From positions 62,001 through 126,000 of the forward strand of contig UBPA01000005.1 in the NCBI GenBank assembly GCA_900467185.1: a DNA stretch of 64,000 bases. Direction: 5' to 3'. Under the pieces are notes generated by a model. That model saw nothing but the letters and a program-made list of their open reading frames with translations, ran no database searches and was not told the DNA's origin. Positions 1 through 7,603 of this stretch are shown here, in pieces; the first letter of the stretch is position 1; the number at the start of each line of letters is the position of its first letter. A program made the translations under genes and the position numbers. This stretch comes from Hyphomicrobiales bacterium. GTDB taxonomy: Bacteria; Pseudomonadota; Alphaproteobacteria; Rhizobiales; Rhizobiaceae.

Positions 1-1
1 T

Positions 2-1027
2 GCCCATCCTCTCATTGCGGAAAGCCTGGTCAAGGCAGCCCCCGGCTTTGCCCCCGCCTATGGCACGAGCCCGCTCGACCGCCGGGTGGAAGCGATGCTG
101 GCGGAGGTGTTCGAGCGGGAGGTCGCCGTATTCTTCGTCGGCACCGGCACGGCGGCGAATTCGCTGGCCTTTGCCAGCTTCACCCGCCCCGGCGGCCACG
201 TGTTCTGCCACCGCGAGGCGCATGTGAATTCCGACGAATGCGGCGCGCCCGAATTCTTCTCGCTCGGCGCACGCATGGCGCCCGTCGATGGCGCCTTCGG
301 CAAGATGGAGCCGGAGCGGCTGGAGGCCGAGATCAAGCGCTTTCCGCCGGGCTTCGTTCATGCAGGCCAGCCGATGGCGGTGACGCTGACACAGGCGACG
401 GAGGCCGGCACGGTCTACACGCTCGACGAGATTTCCGCGATTTCCGACATCGCCAAACGCTATAACCTGCCGCTGCACATGGACGGCGCGCGCTTTGCCA
501 ATGCGCTGGTCGCGCTGGACGCGACGCCGGCGGAAATGACCTGGAAGCGCGGCGTCGATATCCTCTCCTTCGGCGGCACCAAGAACGGCTGCTGGTGCGC
601 CGAAGCGCTGATCCTGTTCGACCCCGCAAAGACCGGCGACATGCCTTACCTGCGCAAGCGCTCGGCCCAGCTGTTTTCCAAGACCCGCTTCGTTTCGGCC
701 CAGCTCGAGGCCTATCTCGACAACAACCTCTGGCTCGACCTCGCGCGACACGCCAATGCCATGGCCAAGCGTCTGGCCGACGGGATCGCCGACAGCAACA
801 GCGCCCGCCTTGCCTGGCCCTCGAATGCCAACGAGCTCTTCGTGATCCTGAAGACCGCCAATGCCGATGCGCTGAAGGAAAAGGGCGCGCTCTTCTACGA
901 CTGGCCCGTACCGCATGCGCTGGCCGGCTCGCTTGCTACCGACGAGGGCCTCTATCGGCTCGTCACGAGCTTCGCCACCGAGCCGGCCGACGTCGACGCC
1001 TTCCTCGAAGGCTGCCGCAGCGCGTGA
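2..1027 (+). CDS. Low-specificity L-threonine aldolase, 5' end missing
   Basis: PLP-dependent enzyme of the beta-eliminating lyase family that cleaves L-threonine or L-allo-threonine to glycine and acetaldehyde in the cytosol. The frame is open from base 2, and residues such as AHPLIAESLVKAA precede the first internal ATG at 86, so the true start lies just outside the window; about ten residues are probably missing. The PLP lysine sits in the SFGGTKNG motif (codon at 581-583). An upstream HMDGARFAN motif carries the cofactor-binding Asp. The C-terminal domain is complete and ends in a TGA at 1025-1027. It converges with the hsp20 gene. Family assignment is secure; the exact stereochemistry cannot be read from sequence. 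Confidence 0.92.
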   Translation, partial: AHPLIAESLVKAAPGFAPAYGTSPLDRRVEAMLAEVFEREVAVFFVGTGTAANSLAFASFTRPGGHVFCHREAHVNSDECGAPEFFSLGARMAPVDGAFGKMEPERLEAEIKRFPPGFVHAGQPMAVTLTQATEAGTVYTLDEISAISDIAKRYNLPLHMDGARFANALVALDATPAEMTWKRGVDILSFGGTKNGCWCAEALILFDPAKTGDMPYLRKRSAQLFSKTRFVSAQLEAYLDNNLWLDLARHANAMAKRLADGIADSNSARLAWPSNANELFVILKTANADALKEKGALFYDWPVPHALAGSLATDEGLYRLVTSFATEPADVDAFLEGCRSA

Positions 1028-1038
1028 GGCCGACAACG

Positions 1039-1066
1039 AAAAACGGCGCCCCTTGCGGGACGCCGT
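1039..1066 (-). terminator. Rho-independent terminator of hsp20
   Basis: Read on the minus strand, an ACGGCG/CGCCGT stem with further pairing inside is followed by five T residues (1043-1039). It lies about 30 bases beyond the hsp20 stop codon. Confidence 0.75.
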
Positions 1067-1093
1067 CTCCTTCATCAGGCGATAGGCCGTCGA

Positions 1094-1570
1094 TCAGTTG
1101 ACGCTGGCGTCCACATGGTTCGCCTCGATCTGCTTCGGCGCGCTCTGCGCGGCCGAGATCTCGATGCGGCGCGGCTTGGCGGCTTCCGGGATCTCGCGCA
1201 GGAGATCGATGTGCAACAGGCCGTTCTTCAGGGACGCGGAGCGGATTTCCACATATTCGGCCAGCTGGAAGCGGCGCTCGAAGGCGCGCTTGGCGATGCC
1301 GCGATACAGGAACTGGTTTTCGGCCGTCTGTTCCTCGCTTTTTTCACCCTTGACCGTCAGCGTATGTTCCCGTGCCTCGATCGAAAGCTCGCTTTCGTCG
1401 AAGCCGGCAACCGCCATGGTGATCCGGTAGGTGTTGTCGCCGGTCCGCTCGATATTATAGGGCGGATAGCTCTGCGACTGGTCGGGCTGGCCGAGGCTGT
1501 CGAGCATGGTGAACAGCCGGTCGAAGCCGACGGTGGAGCGGTAAAGGGGAGAAAAATCAACGTGACGCAT
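1094..1570 (-). CDS. Small heat shock protein, Hsp20/IbpA family
   Basis: ATP-independent holdase chaperone that binds unfolding proteins in the cytosol. The start at 1570 (MRHVDFSPLYRSTVGFDRLF) is chosen because the N-terminus matches the rhizobial IbpA-like pattern and AGGA lies four bases upstream; the frame is open further upstream without family similarity. The product is 158 aa, normal for the family. The alpha-crystallin domain covers roughly residues 35-130, with the NTYRITMAVAGF strand and the KNGLLHIDL segment; the EIPEAAKPRRIEI tail contains the conserved I-x-I anchor (IEI). Expression appears controlled twice: by a sigma32-like promoter at 1676-1705 and by a ROSE RNA thermometer in the leader. 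Confidence 0.95.
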   Translation of the reverse strand: MRHVDFSPLYRSTVGFDRLFTMLDSLGQPDQSQSYPPYNIERTGDNTYRITMAVAGFDESELSIEAREHTLTVKGEKSEEQTAENQFLYRGIAKRAFERRFQLAEYVEIRSASLKNGLLHIDLLREIPEAAKPRRIEISAAQSAPKQIEANHVDASVN

Positions 1571-1668
1571 GGTGTCCTCACTATTCGAGCAACGTGTTGC
1601 GGTTCTCTGGCCCGTCATCCCGTAAGCGGCGATGGCAGGGCCGGTGGCCGGGCCCTCTTCGGCGCCCG
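1571..1668 (-). promoter_or_regulatory. ROSE-type RNA thermometer in the hsp20 5' leader
   Basis: The last 22 leader bases contain UUGCU (1592-1588) able to pair with the Shine-Dalgarno AGGA (1578-1575), leaving the opposed G unpaired. This is the hallmark of the 3' hairpin of ROSE elements in rhizobial hsp20 genes. Upstream, AGGGCC and GGCCCT (1637-1656) form a perfect 6-bp helix with an 8-base loop. The leader length of about 98 bases from the predicted start of transcription fits the family. Melting at heat-shock temperature would free the ribosome site. Confidence 0.8.
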
Positions 1669-1675
1669 TGACCCT

Positions 1676-1705
1676 GAGATGGGAACGGCCATTTCGACCG
1701 TCAAG
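1676..1705 (-). promoter_or_regulatory. Sigma32 (RpoH)-like promoter of hsp20
   Basis: On the minus strand, CTTGAC (1705-1700), a 16-base spacer and CCCATCT (1683-1677) match the RpoH pattern CTTGAA ... CCCATNT. A second CTTGAC occurs at 1765-1760 with no clear -10 box. The predicted transcription start near 1668 gives a leader of ROSE length. Confidence 0.6.
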
Positions 1706-1865
1706 AGGCGTTCCAACGACAAAACCGCAGGCACCGAATTTTTTTCCGCGTCCTCCACCGTCAAGCCAAGCCCTTGATTTCGCAGGATGGCGTCACCATG
1801 CGAACGCGCGGAAGCGGACATAAACCGCAGATGAACGGCCGGTTCCGTTTCGGTTCACCTGAGCT

Positions 1866-1997
1866 GCGCTAGAACAGGGTCATCGAGACAGGAGCAAGAC
1901 AGCAGCCGGATCGTCCCTGAAAGGCTGCACTCCCCGTTGCGCTCCTGTTTCGCCCTTCCGGGCCGGACGCGGTTCCCCGCCGCTCCGGCCCCTTTTT
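1866..1997 (+). ncRNA. Candidate structured ncRNA upstream of the alpha/beta hydrolase gene
   Basis: No coding frame fits here. ACAGGAGC (1888-1895) pairs perfectly with GCTCCTGT (1941-1948), enclosing GCAGCC (1902-1907) paired with GGCTGC (1923-1928). A strong terminator follows: GGGCCGGA (1960-1967) and TCCGGCCC (1984-1991) around an inner GC-rich stem, then T5 (1993-1997). A weak -10-like TAGAAC lies at 1870-1875, placing the 5' end near 1882 and giving about 115 nt. It may be an independent sRNA, or an attenuator-like leader of the hydrolase gene starting at 2185. I do not recognise the family. Confidence 0.45.
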
Positions 1998-2184
1998 ATT
2001 CATGGCCGGCTCGCCGCGGGCGCATGGTCCCCGCACGGAATGCTTTGACGGACACCGGGCCCGGGATTATCCATGGACGCTCCCGCAGCCGCGTTGCCGT
2101 TCATCCGCTCGAAAGGCTGCCGGGCTAGAATGGCGCTGTGACGTCGGCCCCGCACGACGCCAAGACCGCCGATCGGAACCTCAG

Positions 2185-3297
2185 ATGCAGACACAATCCG
2201 CTCCGCAAAGACAGGACAGCGATACACCCGCAAGCACCCGCTCCGCCGCAGGGCCCGCGCCCCGCGACGTGCCGCGCGCCGGGGATGAGACGCTCCTGAC
2301 GCCGCGCCTGTTTCCGACGCTGGACAACCCGATACCGCCTGCCGTCGCCGATCCCCGTCGGCACACCGTCGGTTTCTTTACCGGCGCGGGCGGCCGGCGC
2401 CTGCGATACGCCGTCTTCCGCAGCGGCGACACGGCGGCCAAGGGCACCGTCGTTCTCCTCCATGGACGCAATGAATCGATCGAGAAATATTTCGAGATGG
2501 TCGGCGACCTCGTCGCCCGCGGCCTCTGGGTCGCGACCTTCGACTGGCGGGGACAGGCCGGCTCGGAACGCCTCCTGAAACAGCTGCGCCGCGGCCATGT
2601 CCGCCGCTTTTCCGACTACGAGGAGGACCTGTCGATCTTCCTCGAAAAGATCGTGCTGCCGGATACGCGCCTGCCCTTCTTCCTCGTCGCCCACTCCATG
2701 GGTGCGCTGGTGGCGCTGGCACAGGCGCCGCGGCTGGCAACGCGGATCGACCGCATGGTGCTGAATGCGCCGTTCGTGGCGCTCGGCAACCAGCGCATGA
2801 GCCATGGCAAGATCGGCTTGCTCTCGGCTGCTTTCAGCCTGTTCGGCCTCGGTGCGCTCGCCTTGTCGAAGGAGCAGCCCATGCTCTTTCCGCAGAACCT
2901 CGTTTCCTCGGACCCGGTGCGCTACGCCCGTAATGCCGAGATTGCACAGGCCCATCCCGAACTGGCACTGGGCCCCCCGAGCGCGCGCTGGCTGCACGAA
3001 ACCTTTCGCGCCATTCGTCGCGTCACGCGCCGCGAGCACCTGACGCGCATCACCGTGCCGACGCTGCTGCTCGCCCCCACGCGCGACCGTCTGGTGCCTT
3101 ACGCCGCCATCGAGGCGCTGGCCCGCAACTTCCGCGCCGCCACGCTCATTCCCATCGACGGCGCCCGCCACGAGATCTTCCAGGAGGACGACCGATACCG
3201 AGCGCAGGCGATCGCGGCGATCGACGCCTTCATTCCCGGCAGCACGGGCCCCGACGTGACGGAGAGCCTCAGCGGCGACGACATGCTGGTGCTCTGA
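2185..3297 (+). CDS. Alpha/beta hydrolase, lysophospholipase/monoacylglycerol lipase-like
   Basis: Predicted serine esterase acting on lipid esters such as lysophospholipids or monoglycerides. The start at 2185 (MQTQSAPQRQ) is the last sensible ATG before the conserved region; the open frame continues upstream through the structured RNA and terminator. The 370-aa protein has a Pro/Ala-rich N-terminus of about 45 residues, the oxyanion region LLHGRNE, the nucleophile elbow AHSMG with the catalytic Ser, the acid in PTRDRLVPY and the catalytic His in GARHEIF. No signal peptide or membrane span is evident. The neighbouring hisN is convergent, with a gap of only three bases. Substrate is not determinable. 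Confidence 0.85.
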   Translation: MQTQSAPQRQDSDTPASTRSAAGPAPRDVPRAGDETLLTPRLFPTLDNPIPPAVADPRRHTVGFFTGAGGRRLRYAVFRSGDTAAKGTVVLLHGRNESIEKYFEMVGDLVARGLWVATFDWRGQAGSERLLKQLRRGHVRRFSDYEEDLSIFLEKIVLPDTRLPFFLVAHSMGALVALAQAPRLATRIDRMVLNAPFVALGNQRMSHGKIGLLSAAFSLFGLGALALSKEQPMLFPQNLVSSDPVRYARNAEIAQAHPELALGPPSARWLHETFRAIRRVTRREHLTRITVPTLLLAPTRDRLVPYAAIEALARNFRAATLIPIDGARHEIFQEDDRYRAQAIAAIDAFIPGSTGPDVTESLSGDDMLVL

Positions 3298-3300
3298 GCC

Positions 3301-4074
3301 TCAGCCCCGCAGGATCGCCAGAGCCTCGGCGTGGAGCGCGGCACTTCCCGCCGCAATCACCTCGCCGCCCATCTCCGCACGTCCGCCGTTCCAGTCGGTC
3401 ACGATGCCGCCGGCCTGCTCGATCAACGGAATGAGGCCGCCGACATCATACGGCTTCAGCCCGGCTTCGATGACGAGATCGATATGCCCGGCCGCCAGCA
3501 GGGCAAAGGCATAGCAATCGCAGCCGTAGCGGGCGAGACGCACCTTGTCCTCTACCGCCTGGAACTTCGTCTTGATCTCGCCATGGTAAAGCGCCGGCGA
3601 GGTCGTGAACATCGTGGCATCCGACAGCGACGCACAGGCGCGCGTTGCGAGCGTCCGCTCGCCTTCGGGGCCGCGGTAGTGCGTGACGCCGTCTGCGGCG
3701 AAGAAGCGCTCGCCGGTGAAAGGCTGGTCCATCAGCCCCATCACGGCCCGGCCCTTGTGGTAGAGGCCGATCAGCGTGCCCCAGACAGGCAGGCCGGAGA
3801 TGAAGGCGCGCGTCCCGTCGATCGGATCGATGACCCAGACGTAATCGCGATCGGCACCCACGGTGCCATATTCCTCGCCGAGGATGCCGTGCTCGGGAAA
3901 GGTTTCCTCGATCAACGCCCGGATCGCCCGCTCCGCCGCCTGGTCGCCCTCCGTTACCGGATCGAACCCGCCGTCGAGCTTGTTGGAAACGCCGATGCCC
4001 GTGCGAAACCGTGGCAACGTCTCCGCCTTGGCTGCATCCGCGAGACGATCGAAGAACGGGCGGTCGGGCAGCAT
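3301..4074 (-). CDS. hisN: Histidinol-phosphatase, inositol monophosphatase fold (HisN)
   Basis: Mg-dependent phosphatase that converts L-histidinol phosphate to L-histidinol, the penultimate step of histidine synthesis in many alphaproteobacteria. The 257-aa protein shows the metal-binding motifs of the family in order: DPVTEGDQAAE (about residue 39), GEEYG (about 67) and WVIDPIDGTRAF (about 80-91), then YDVGGLIPL near the C-terminus. These match HisN more closely than SuhB. The start is the first ATG of the frame. It may be monocistronic. General inositol-phosphate activity cannot be excluded. Confidence 0.88.
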   Translation of the reverse strand: MLPDRPFFDRLADAAKAETLPRFRTGIGVSNKLDGGFDPVTEGDQAAERAIRALIEETFPEHGILGEEYGTVGADRDYVWVIDPIDGTRAFISGLPVWGTLIGLYHKGRAVMGLMDQPFTGERFFAADGVTHYRGPEGERTLATRACASLSDATMFTTSPALYHGEIKTKFQAVEDKVRLARYGCDCYAFALLAAGHIDLVIEAGLKPYDVGGLIPLIEQAGGIVTDWNGGRAEMGGEVIAAGSAALHAEALAILRG

Positions 4075-4296
4075 GGCACTCTCCTCAAAATGGCTTGGAA
4101 GAATGCTTAGACGAATTTTTTCAAAAGAAAAATGCAGAACAAGTTTTCAGCAAATCTCAAGCCGTCCGCACAAGACATATGCACATTCGCGCGCCGTTCC
4201 GAGTTTTTCGCTTAAATATTGCGCAAATCTGGAAATTTCCTCGTAAAAGCCGGGGGTTAGACCGTCACCGATTCGTCACGCCATGCCAACGTGGTC

Positions 4297-4325
4297 TTGA
4301 CAATGGTGCGCCGCAATATCACACT
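4297..4325 (+). promoter_or_regulatory. Putative sigma70 promoter of the sRNA candidate
   Basis: A perfect TTGACA (4297-4302) is followed after 17 bases by a weak CACACT (4320-4325). A strong -35 with a poor -10 is common in rhizobial promoters. It would start RNA near 4332. Confidence 0.45.
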
Positions 4326-4331
4326 CGCCCT

Positions 4332-4410
4332 ACAGTCACTCGTGGCTGTAAATACCCTCCTTGGGTGTTTCCTCCCTAGACTTAGCCGCGCGACAAGCGC
4401 GGTTTTTTTT
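4332..4410 (+). ncRNA. Candidate trans-acting sRNA with anti-Shine-Dalgarno (CCUCC) loops
   Basis: This short non-coding interval has a promoter-like TTGACA upstream and a classic terminator at its end. ACCC (4354-4357) and GGGT (4363-4366) form a small hairpin exposing UCCUU; a second CCTCCC (4371-4376) is single stranded before the terminator stem. Repeated CCUCC motifs that can base-pair with ribosome-binding sites are typical of the alphaproteobacterial alpha-r14/cuckoo sRNA group. The length of about 79 nt is slightly short for that family, so membership is inference. Confidence 0.5.
4386..4410 (+). terminator. Rho-independent terminator of the sRNA candidate
   Basis: CCGCGC (4386-4391) and GCGCGG (4397-4402) form a perfect stem with a 5-base loop, followed by eight T residues (4403-4410). 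No plus-strand protein gene lies upstream, so a non-coding transcript is implied. Confidence 0.85.
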
Positions 4411-4457
4411 GGCCGGTCGCCTCCACGGCAGAACCGGTCGCGCATGTCGGGAGACGC

Positions 4458-5342
4458 CTATTCCGCGGCGAGCGGCAGGCTCTCGGTCGAGCTTTCCACA
4501 TGGGCTGCGAATTCCGCGAAGAACGTGCCCAGAAGATGCGCCAGCCAGTCGAATTCCGGCTTCTTCACAAGCGTCGTCTCGTCCACGTAGAGCCCGCGAT
4601 TGACCTCGATCTGCAGCGCATGCAGGCCCCGCGCCGGACGCCCGTAATGCTCGGTGATGAACCCGCCGGCATAGGGCTTGTTGCGCGTCACCGTGAAGCC
4701 GAGATCCTCCAGCAGCGTTACGGCCATGCGGGACAGATCGGCGGAGGCGCTGGTGCCGTAGCGATCGCCGATGATGATATCCGGCCGCATGGCACTGCCC
4801 GCAACGCGCACATTGCCGGGCATGGAGTGGCAATCGATCAGGATCGCACGCCCGAACAGCACATGCGTGCGAGCGATCAGCCGCCGAAGCGTCGCATGAT
4901 AGGGTTTGTAGATCGTCTCGATCCGCTCCAGCGCATCCGCGACGGGCATGCGGGTGCGATAGATCTCCATGTTCTCGGCGACCAGCCGCGGCACGGTACC
5001 GAGGCCGCCGGCGACCCGCATGGAGCTGATATTGGCATGCGGCGGCAGCGCCCCGTCGAACATGCGCGGATCGAGCTCGTAAGGTTCGCGATTGACGTCG
5101 AGGAAAGCCCTGGGGAAATGCGCCAGCAGCATCGGCGCACCGAGATCGACCGCGCGGCCGAAAAGCTCGTCCACATAATGATCCTCGGAGCGGCGGATGG
5201 CGCGCGCATCAAGCCGCGACTGCGCCAGGAACGCGTCGCTATAGAGCCTGCCGCTGTGCGGAGAGTTGAAAACAAAGGGAATTCGCTGATGGTCCGGCTC
5301 GCGAACGCAAAACAGGTCGTGCTCCCGAACCGTCTCCTCCAT
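4458..5342 (-). CDS. N-formylglutamate amidohydrolase family protein
   Basis: Zn-dependent hydrolase family (HutG-like) that releases glutamate and formate from N-formyl-L-glutamate, the last step of one histidine degradation route. The start at 5342 (MEETVREHDLF) is preferred because AAAAGGA lies six bases upstream; an in-frame ATG at 5360 lacks a ribosome site. The 294-aa product has FNSPHSGR near the N-terminus, RSEDHYVDELF, DVNREPYELDP, ILIDCHSMPG and GGFITEHYG, all family motifs with candidate metal ligands. The order hisN, this gene, cpdR is known from Ensifer meliloti. No other hut gene is present, so the physiological substrate may differ. Confidence 0.88.
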   Translation of the reverse strand: MEETVREHDLFCVREPDHQRIPFVFNSPHSGRLYSDAFLAQSRLDARAIRRSEDHYVDELFGRAVDLGAPMLLAHFPRAFLDVNREPYELDPRMFDGALPPHANISSMRVAGGLGTVPRLVAENMEIYRTRMPVADALERIETIYKPYHATLRRLIARTHVLFGRAILIDCHSMPGNVRVAGSAMRPDIIIGDRYGTSASADLSRMAVTLLEDLGFTVTRNKPYAGGFITEHYGRPARGLHALQIEVNRGLYVDETTLVKKPEFDWLAHLLGTFFAEFAAHVESSTESLPLAAE

Positions 5343-5456
5343 CACGATCCTTTTTACCATGTCGTCATCTTGCCGCTTCGTTCATGTTGCCAGTTGGCCG
5401 CATCTGTGTCCATAGTCGCCCCTCACGAGGGTTGCGGGCTCGCGTGTCGCCCGGCC

Positions 5457-5484
5457 TTGACGTCCGGTCTTCACGGGATATTTA
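5457..5484 (+). promoter_or_regulatory. Putative cpdR promoter
   Basis: TTGACG (5457-5462), 16 bases, then TATTTA (5479-5484); counted in the rhizobial style this is CTTGAC-N17-TATTTA. It lies 77 bases before the cpdR start codon. Confidence 0.45.
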
Positions 5485-5560
5485 CCCCATGGCGGTTTCA
5501 TGAGGCGACCGCACCTTCCCGTCAGTATCATAAGACCTAGACAGCAACGGCTGGAAATCC

Positions 5561-5923
5561 ATGAGTCCCAAAATTCTCCTCGCAGAAGACGACAACGACA
5601 TGCGCCGTTTCCTGGTGAAGGCGCTGGAAAAAGCCGGTTACAAGGTCCTTTCCTTCGACAACGGCGCCAGTGCCTACGATCGGCTGCGCGAAGAGCCCTT
5701 CTCGCTTCTCCTCACCGACATCGTCATGCCGGAAATGGACGGGATCGAACTCGCGCGCCGCGCGACCGAACTCGACCCCGACCTGAAAGTCATGTTCATC
5801 ACCGGCTTTGCCGCCGTGGCGCTGAACCCCGACAGCAAGGCCCCGAAGGACGCCAAGGTCCTCTCCAAGCCCTTCCACCTGCGCGACCTCGTCGACGAAG
5901 TGAACAAGATGCTGGCCGCCTGA
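5561..5923 (+). CDS. cpdR: CpdR single-domain response regulator (cell cycle)
   Basis: Cytosolic receiver-only response regulator. In Caulobacter and Ensifer the unphosphorylated form recruits ClpXP to the pole and promotes CtrA proteolysis; phosphorylation through the CckA-ChpT relay switches it off. The 120-aa sequence is a complete receiver with no output domain: acidic pair D10-D11, phospho-acceptor D53 in LLLTDIVMPEMDG, switch Thr in MFITG, and Lys in VLSKPF about residue 104. Length and sequence match CpdR1 of rhizobia closely. It is divergent from the N-formylglutamate amidohydrolase gene and precedes tRNA-Val, as expected for the region. Recognition is strong. Confidence 0.93.
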   Translation: MSPKILLAEDDNDMRRFLVKALEKAGYKVLSFDNGASAYDRLREEPFSLLLTDIVMPEMDGIELARRATELDPDLKVMFITGFAAVALNPDSKAPKDAKVLSKPFHLRDLVDEVNKMLAA

Positions 5924-6028
5924 CACGGCGCCGGCACCAGCCTCGCACCGGCCCGCCTCTTTTGTCAAAAAAGCATCACGATGCCTGTTGACGCTCAAAA
6001 GGGTTTGTGGTCTATGCGCGGCACGGAT

Positions 6029-6103
<75 letters not shown>

Positions 6104-6126
6104 TCCTCATTCCTGACATCGTTGAG

Positions 6127-6148
6127 AAATCCGCTTCGGCGGATTTTT
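6127..6148 (+). terminator. Rho-independent terminator after tRNA-Val
   Basis: AAATCCGC (6127-6134), tetraloop TTCG, GCGGATTT (6139-6146), continuing into a T run. It begins 24 bases after the tRNA. Confidence 0.85.
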
Positions 6149-6452
6149 CCGTTTCTGGGGACTGAGACGCACTCCCGAGGAGGCTGCGTTTCAGCACGGC
6201 CGAAAGCATCGGCTCCGTCTTCAGTGTTGCCTTTCTTGTGCACGCAAGCGTCTTTCGGACACCCAAAGCGCGGCTTTGGCGTCGTGAACCCGATCTTCCG
6301 GCAGGCGTTGACAATGGGACACCTTTCACATCAAGGTCCGAGCCCCGGCTTCGACGGGTGATCGACAGGCGACATCGGCGACAGTCCGTCCTCGCGTGGC
6401 GGGCTGCGGAGGCAGCCTGCGCGGCGCGAGGTTTTATCTGAAGGATTGTCTC
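6149..6452. other. Intergenic region between the tRNA terminator and the cupredoxin gene
   Basis: No credible gene is seen. A TTGACA at 6308-6313 could be a -35 box for the cupredoxin gene, but no good -10 box lies at 16-18 bases. Open frames here have no family features, and the long minus frame ends by reading the tRNA backwards. Confidence 0.5.
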
Positions 6453-6890
6453 ATGATCTCCCTGTCCCGAACGGCGCTTTCCCTTTTCACGGCGGCCGGA
6501 TGCGCGCTTCTCAGCACGGCGGCTTTTGCCGACAGCACGATCAAGGTCGTGGAAACCGGCGAAGGTGGCGGCGCCATGGGGTTGAGCCTGGAGCCCGCGA
6601 CCGTCAAGGCCGGCCCCGCCGTTTTCAGCGTCCACAATGCCGCCGCCGGCGAGGAGCACGAGATGATCGTCGTGCGGCTGAAATCCGCCGACCAGAAAAT
6701 TCCGCTGAACACGACCAAGCATCGCGTTGAGGAAGGCAAGCTGAAAAGCCTCGGCGAGGTGGAAGACCTGAAGCCGGGTGCCGATGGCCAGCTGAAGACG
6801 CGCCTGAAGGCCGGGACCTATCTGGTGTTTTGCAACATCAAGGGCCACTACGAAGCCGGCATGCAGGCCAAGCTGACAGTCACACCGTAA
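6453..6890 (+). CDS. Periplasmic cupredoxin-like copper protein
   Basis: Predicted exported type 1 copper protein, possibly an electron carrier or copper-binding protein. The start at 6453 (MISLSRTALSL) has AAGGA nine bases upstream (6440-6444). A signal peptide of about 26 residues ends at AFA-DS. The mature part has the blue-copper ligand set: His in GEEHEM, then Cys, His and Met in LVFCNIKGHYEAGM. The order and spacing are those of plastocyanin/azurin-like cupredoxins. It has 145 aa and stands alone; no oxidase or nitrite reductase gene is nearby, so its partner is unknown. Confidence 0.82.
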   Translation: MISLSRTALSLFTAAGCALLSTAAFADSTIKVVETGEGGGAMGLSLEPATVKAGPAVFSVHNAAAGEEHEMIVVRLKSADQKIPLNTTKHRVEEGKLKSLGEVEDLKPGADGQLKTRLKAGTYLVFCNIKGHYEAGMQAKLTVTP

Positions 6891-7056
6891 GACGCGGTGA
6901 CCTTCCTCTTTGCGGTCCCTGATCGTCGGGCGGCCCGGTGCGGCAGATATAGACCTCCGCCGCGCACCGGTCGTCCCGAGGAGTGGAGCTCTTCTGGAAC
7001 GATCCGGACATGCGAACGTTGACCGGCATCATCACCAGACCTGAGAGGCTTGCCGC

Positions 7057-7284
7057 ATGACGACCCTCCCCGACGATCTCGAGACAGCCCTTGCCGCCCA
7101 CGCCCGGCAGCAGAATATCTCGCCGGACGAAGCCGTCCGGCGCATCCTTCGCGAATGGATGCGCACGCATGGCTTCCTGGCAGAAGATGAGGACGGCGAA
7201 ACGCCGCCCACGCCGGTACCGGCAAAGCCGGACCCCGAATACGTACAATATCCCGGCTACTTCAAAGGTGAGGGCAGTCTCTGA
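7057..7284 (+). CDS. Small ribbon-helix-helix-like hypothetical protein
   Basis: A 75-aa acidic protein. Residues 4-38 (DDLETALAAHARQQN ... AVRRILREWM) resemble the helices of CopG/Arc-type ribbon-helix-helix proteins, which often act as antitoxins or autoregulators; the remainder is a Pro-rich tail ending PEYVQYPGYF. GAGAGG lies about nine bases before the ATG. No adjacent toxin gene is visible, so an antitoxin role is not supported by context. A strong terminator follows 12 bases after the stop codon. Function unknown. Confidence 0.65.
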   Translation: MTTLPDDLETALAAHARQQNISPDEAVRRILREWMRTHGFLAEDEDGETPPTPVPAKPDPEYVQYPGYFKGEGSL

Positions 7285-7296
7285 AAGACGCCAAGA

Positions 7297-7331
7297 AAAA
7301 GGGCCTGCACATCGCTGTGCAAGGCCCTTTT
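7297..7331. terminator. Bidirectional Rho-independent terminator
   Basis: AAAAGGGCC (7297-7305) pairs with GGCCCTTTT (7323-7331), with an inner GCACA/TGTGC helix. T runs on both strands allow it to serve the small plus-strand gene and the convergent proline-rich gene. Confidence 0.88.
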
Positions 7332-7354
7332 CGTTGTTCTCAATCGCCTTGAGA

Positions 7355-7540
7355 TCAGGCGATCCCGGCGGGATCGCCGATCGGCAGCAATGCCGGATCG
7401 TTCGGGTTCTTGGTATCGCCCGGCGCGATCACGGGTGGCACCGGCGACGAATCCTGCCCGCGATTGGGAATGCCCGGCGTTGAGGTCGGGCCTCGCGGCG
7501 TCTCGGTTCCGGGTGTCGGAAGTGGGTCACGATTTGGCAT
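7355..7540 (-). CDS. Small proline-rich hypothetical protein
   Basis: A 61-aa protein made almost wholly of Pro, Gly, Thr, Asn and Asp, for example TPGTETPRGPTSTPG and DSSPVPPVIAPGD. No hydrophobic segment or known domain is present and it is probably disordered. GGATGAG lies just upstream of the ATG at 7540, and the shared terminator lies 24 bases beyond the stop, which supports a real gene. Similar short Pro/Gly-rich proteins occur in other Rhizobiaceae, as far as I recall. Function unknown. Confidence 0.55.
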   Translation of the reverse strand: MPNRDPLPTPGTETPRGPTSTPGIPNRGQDSSPVPPVIAPGDTKNPNDPALLPIGDPAGIA

Positions 7541-7603
7541 GATCTCATCCTTTCCTCTAAGGTCGAAAGAGAAACGGTCCGGTGTGGCGTTGGTTCCGAA
7601 GTT

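Noticed and set aside
2045..2070. TTGACG ... GATTAT as promoter of the alpha/beta hydrolase gene
   Set aside because: The spacer is only 14 bases. Not supported.
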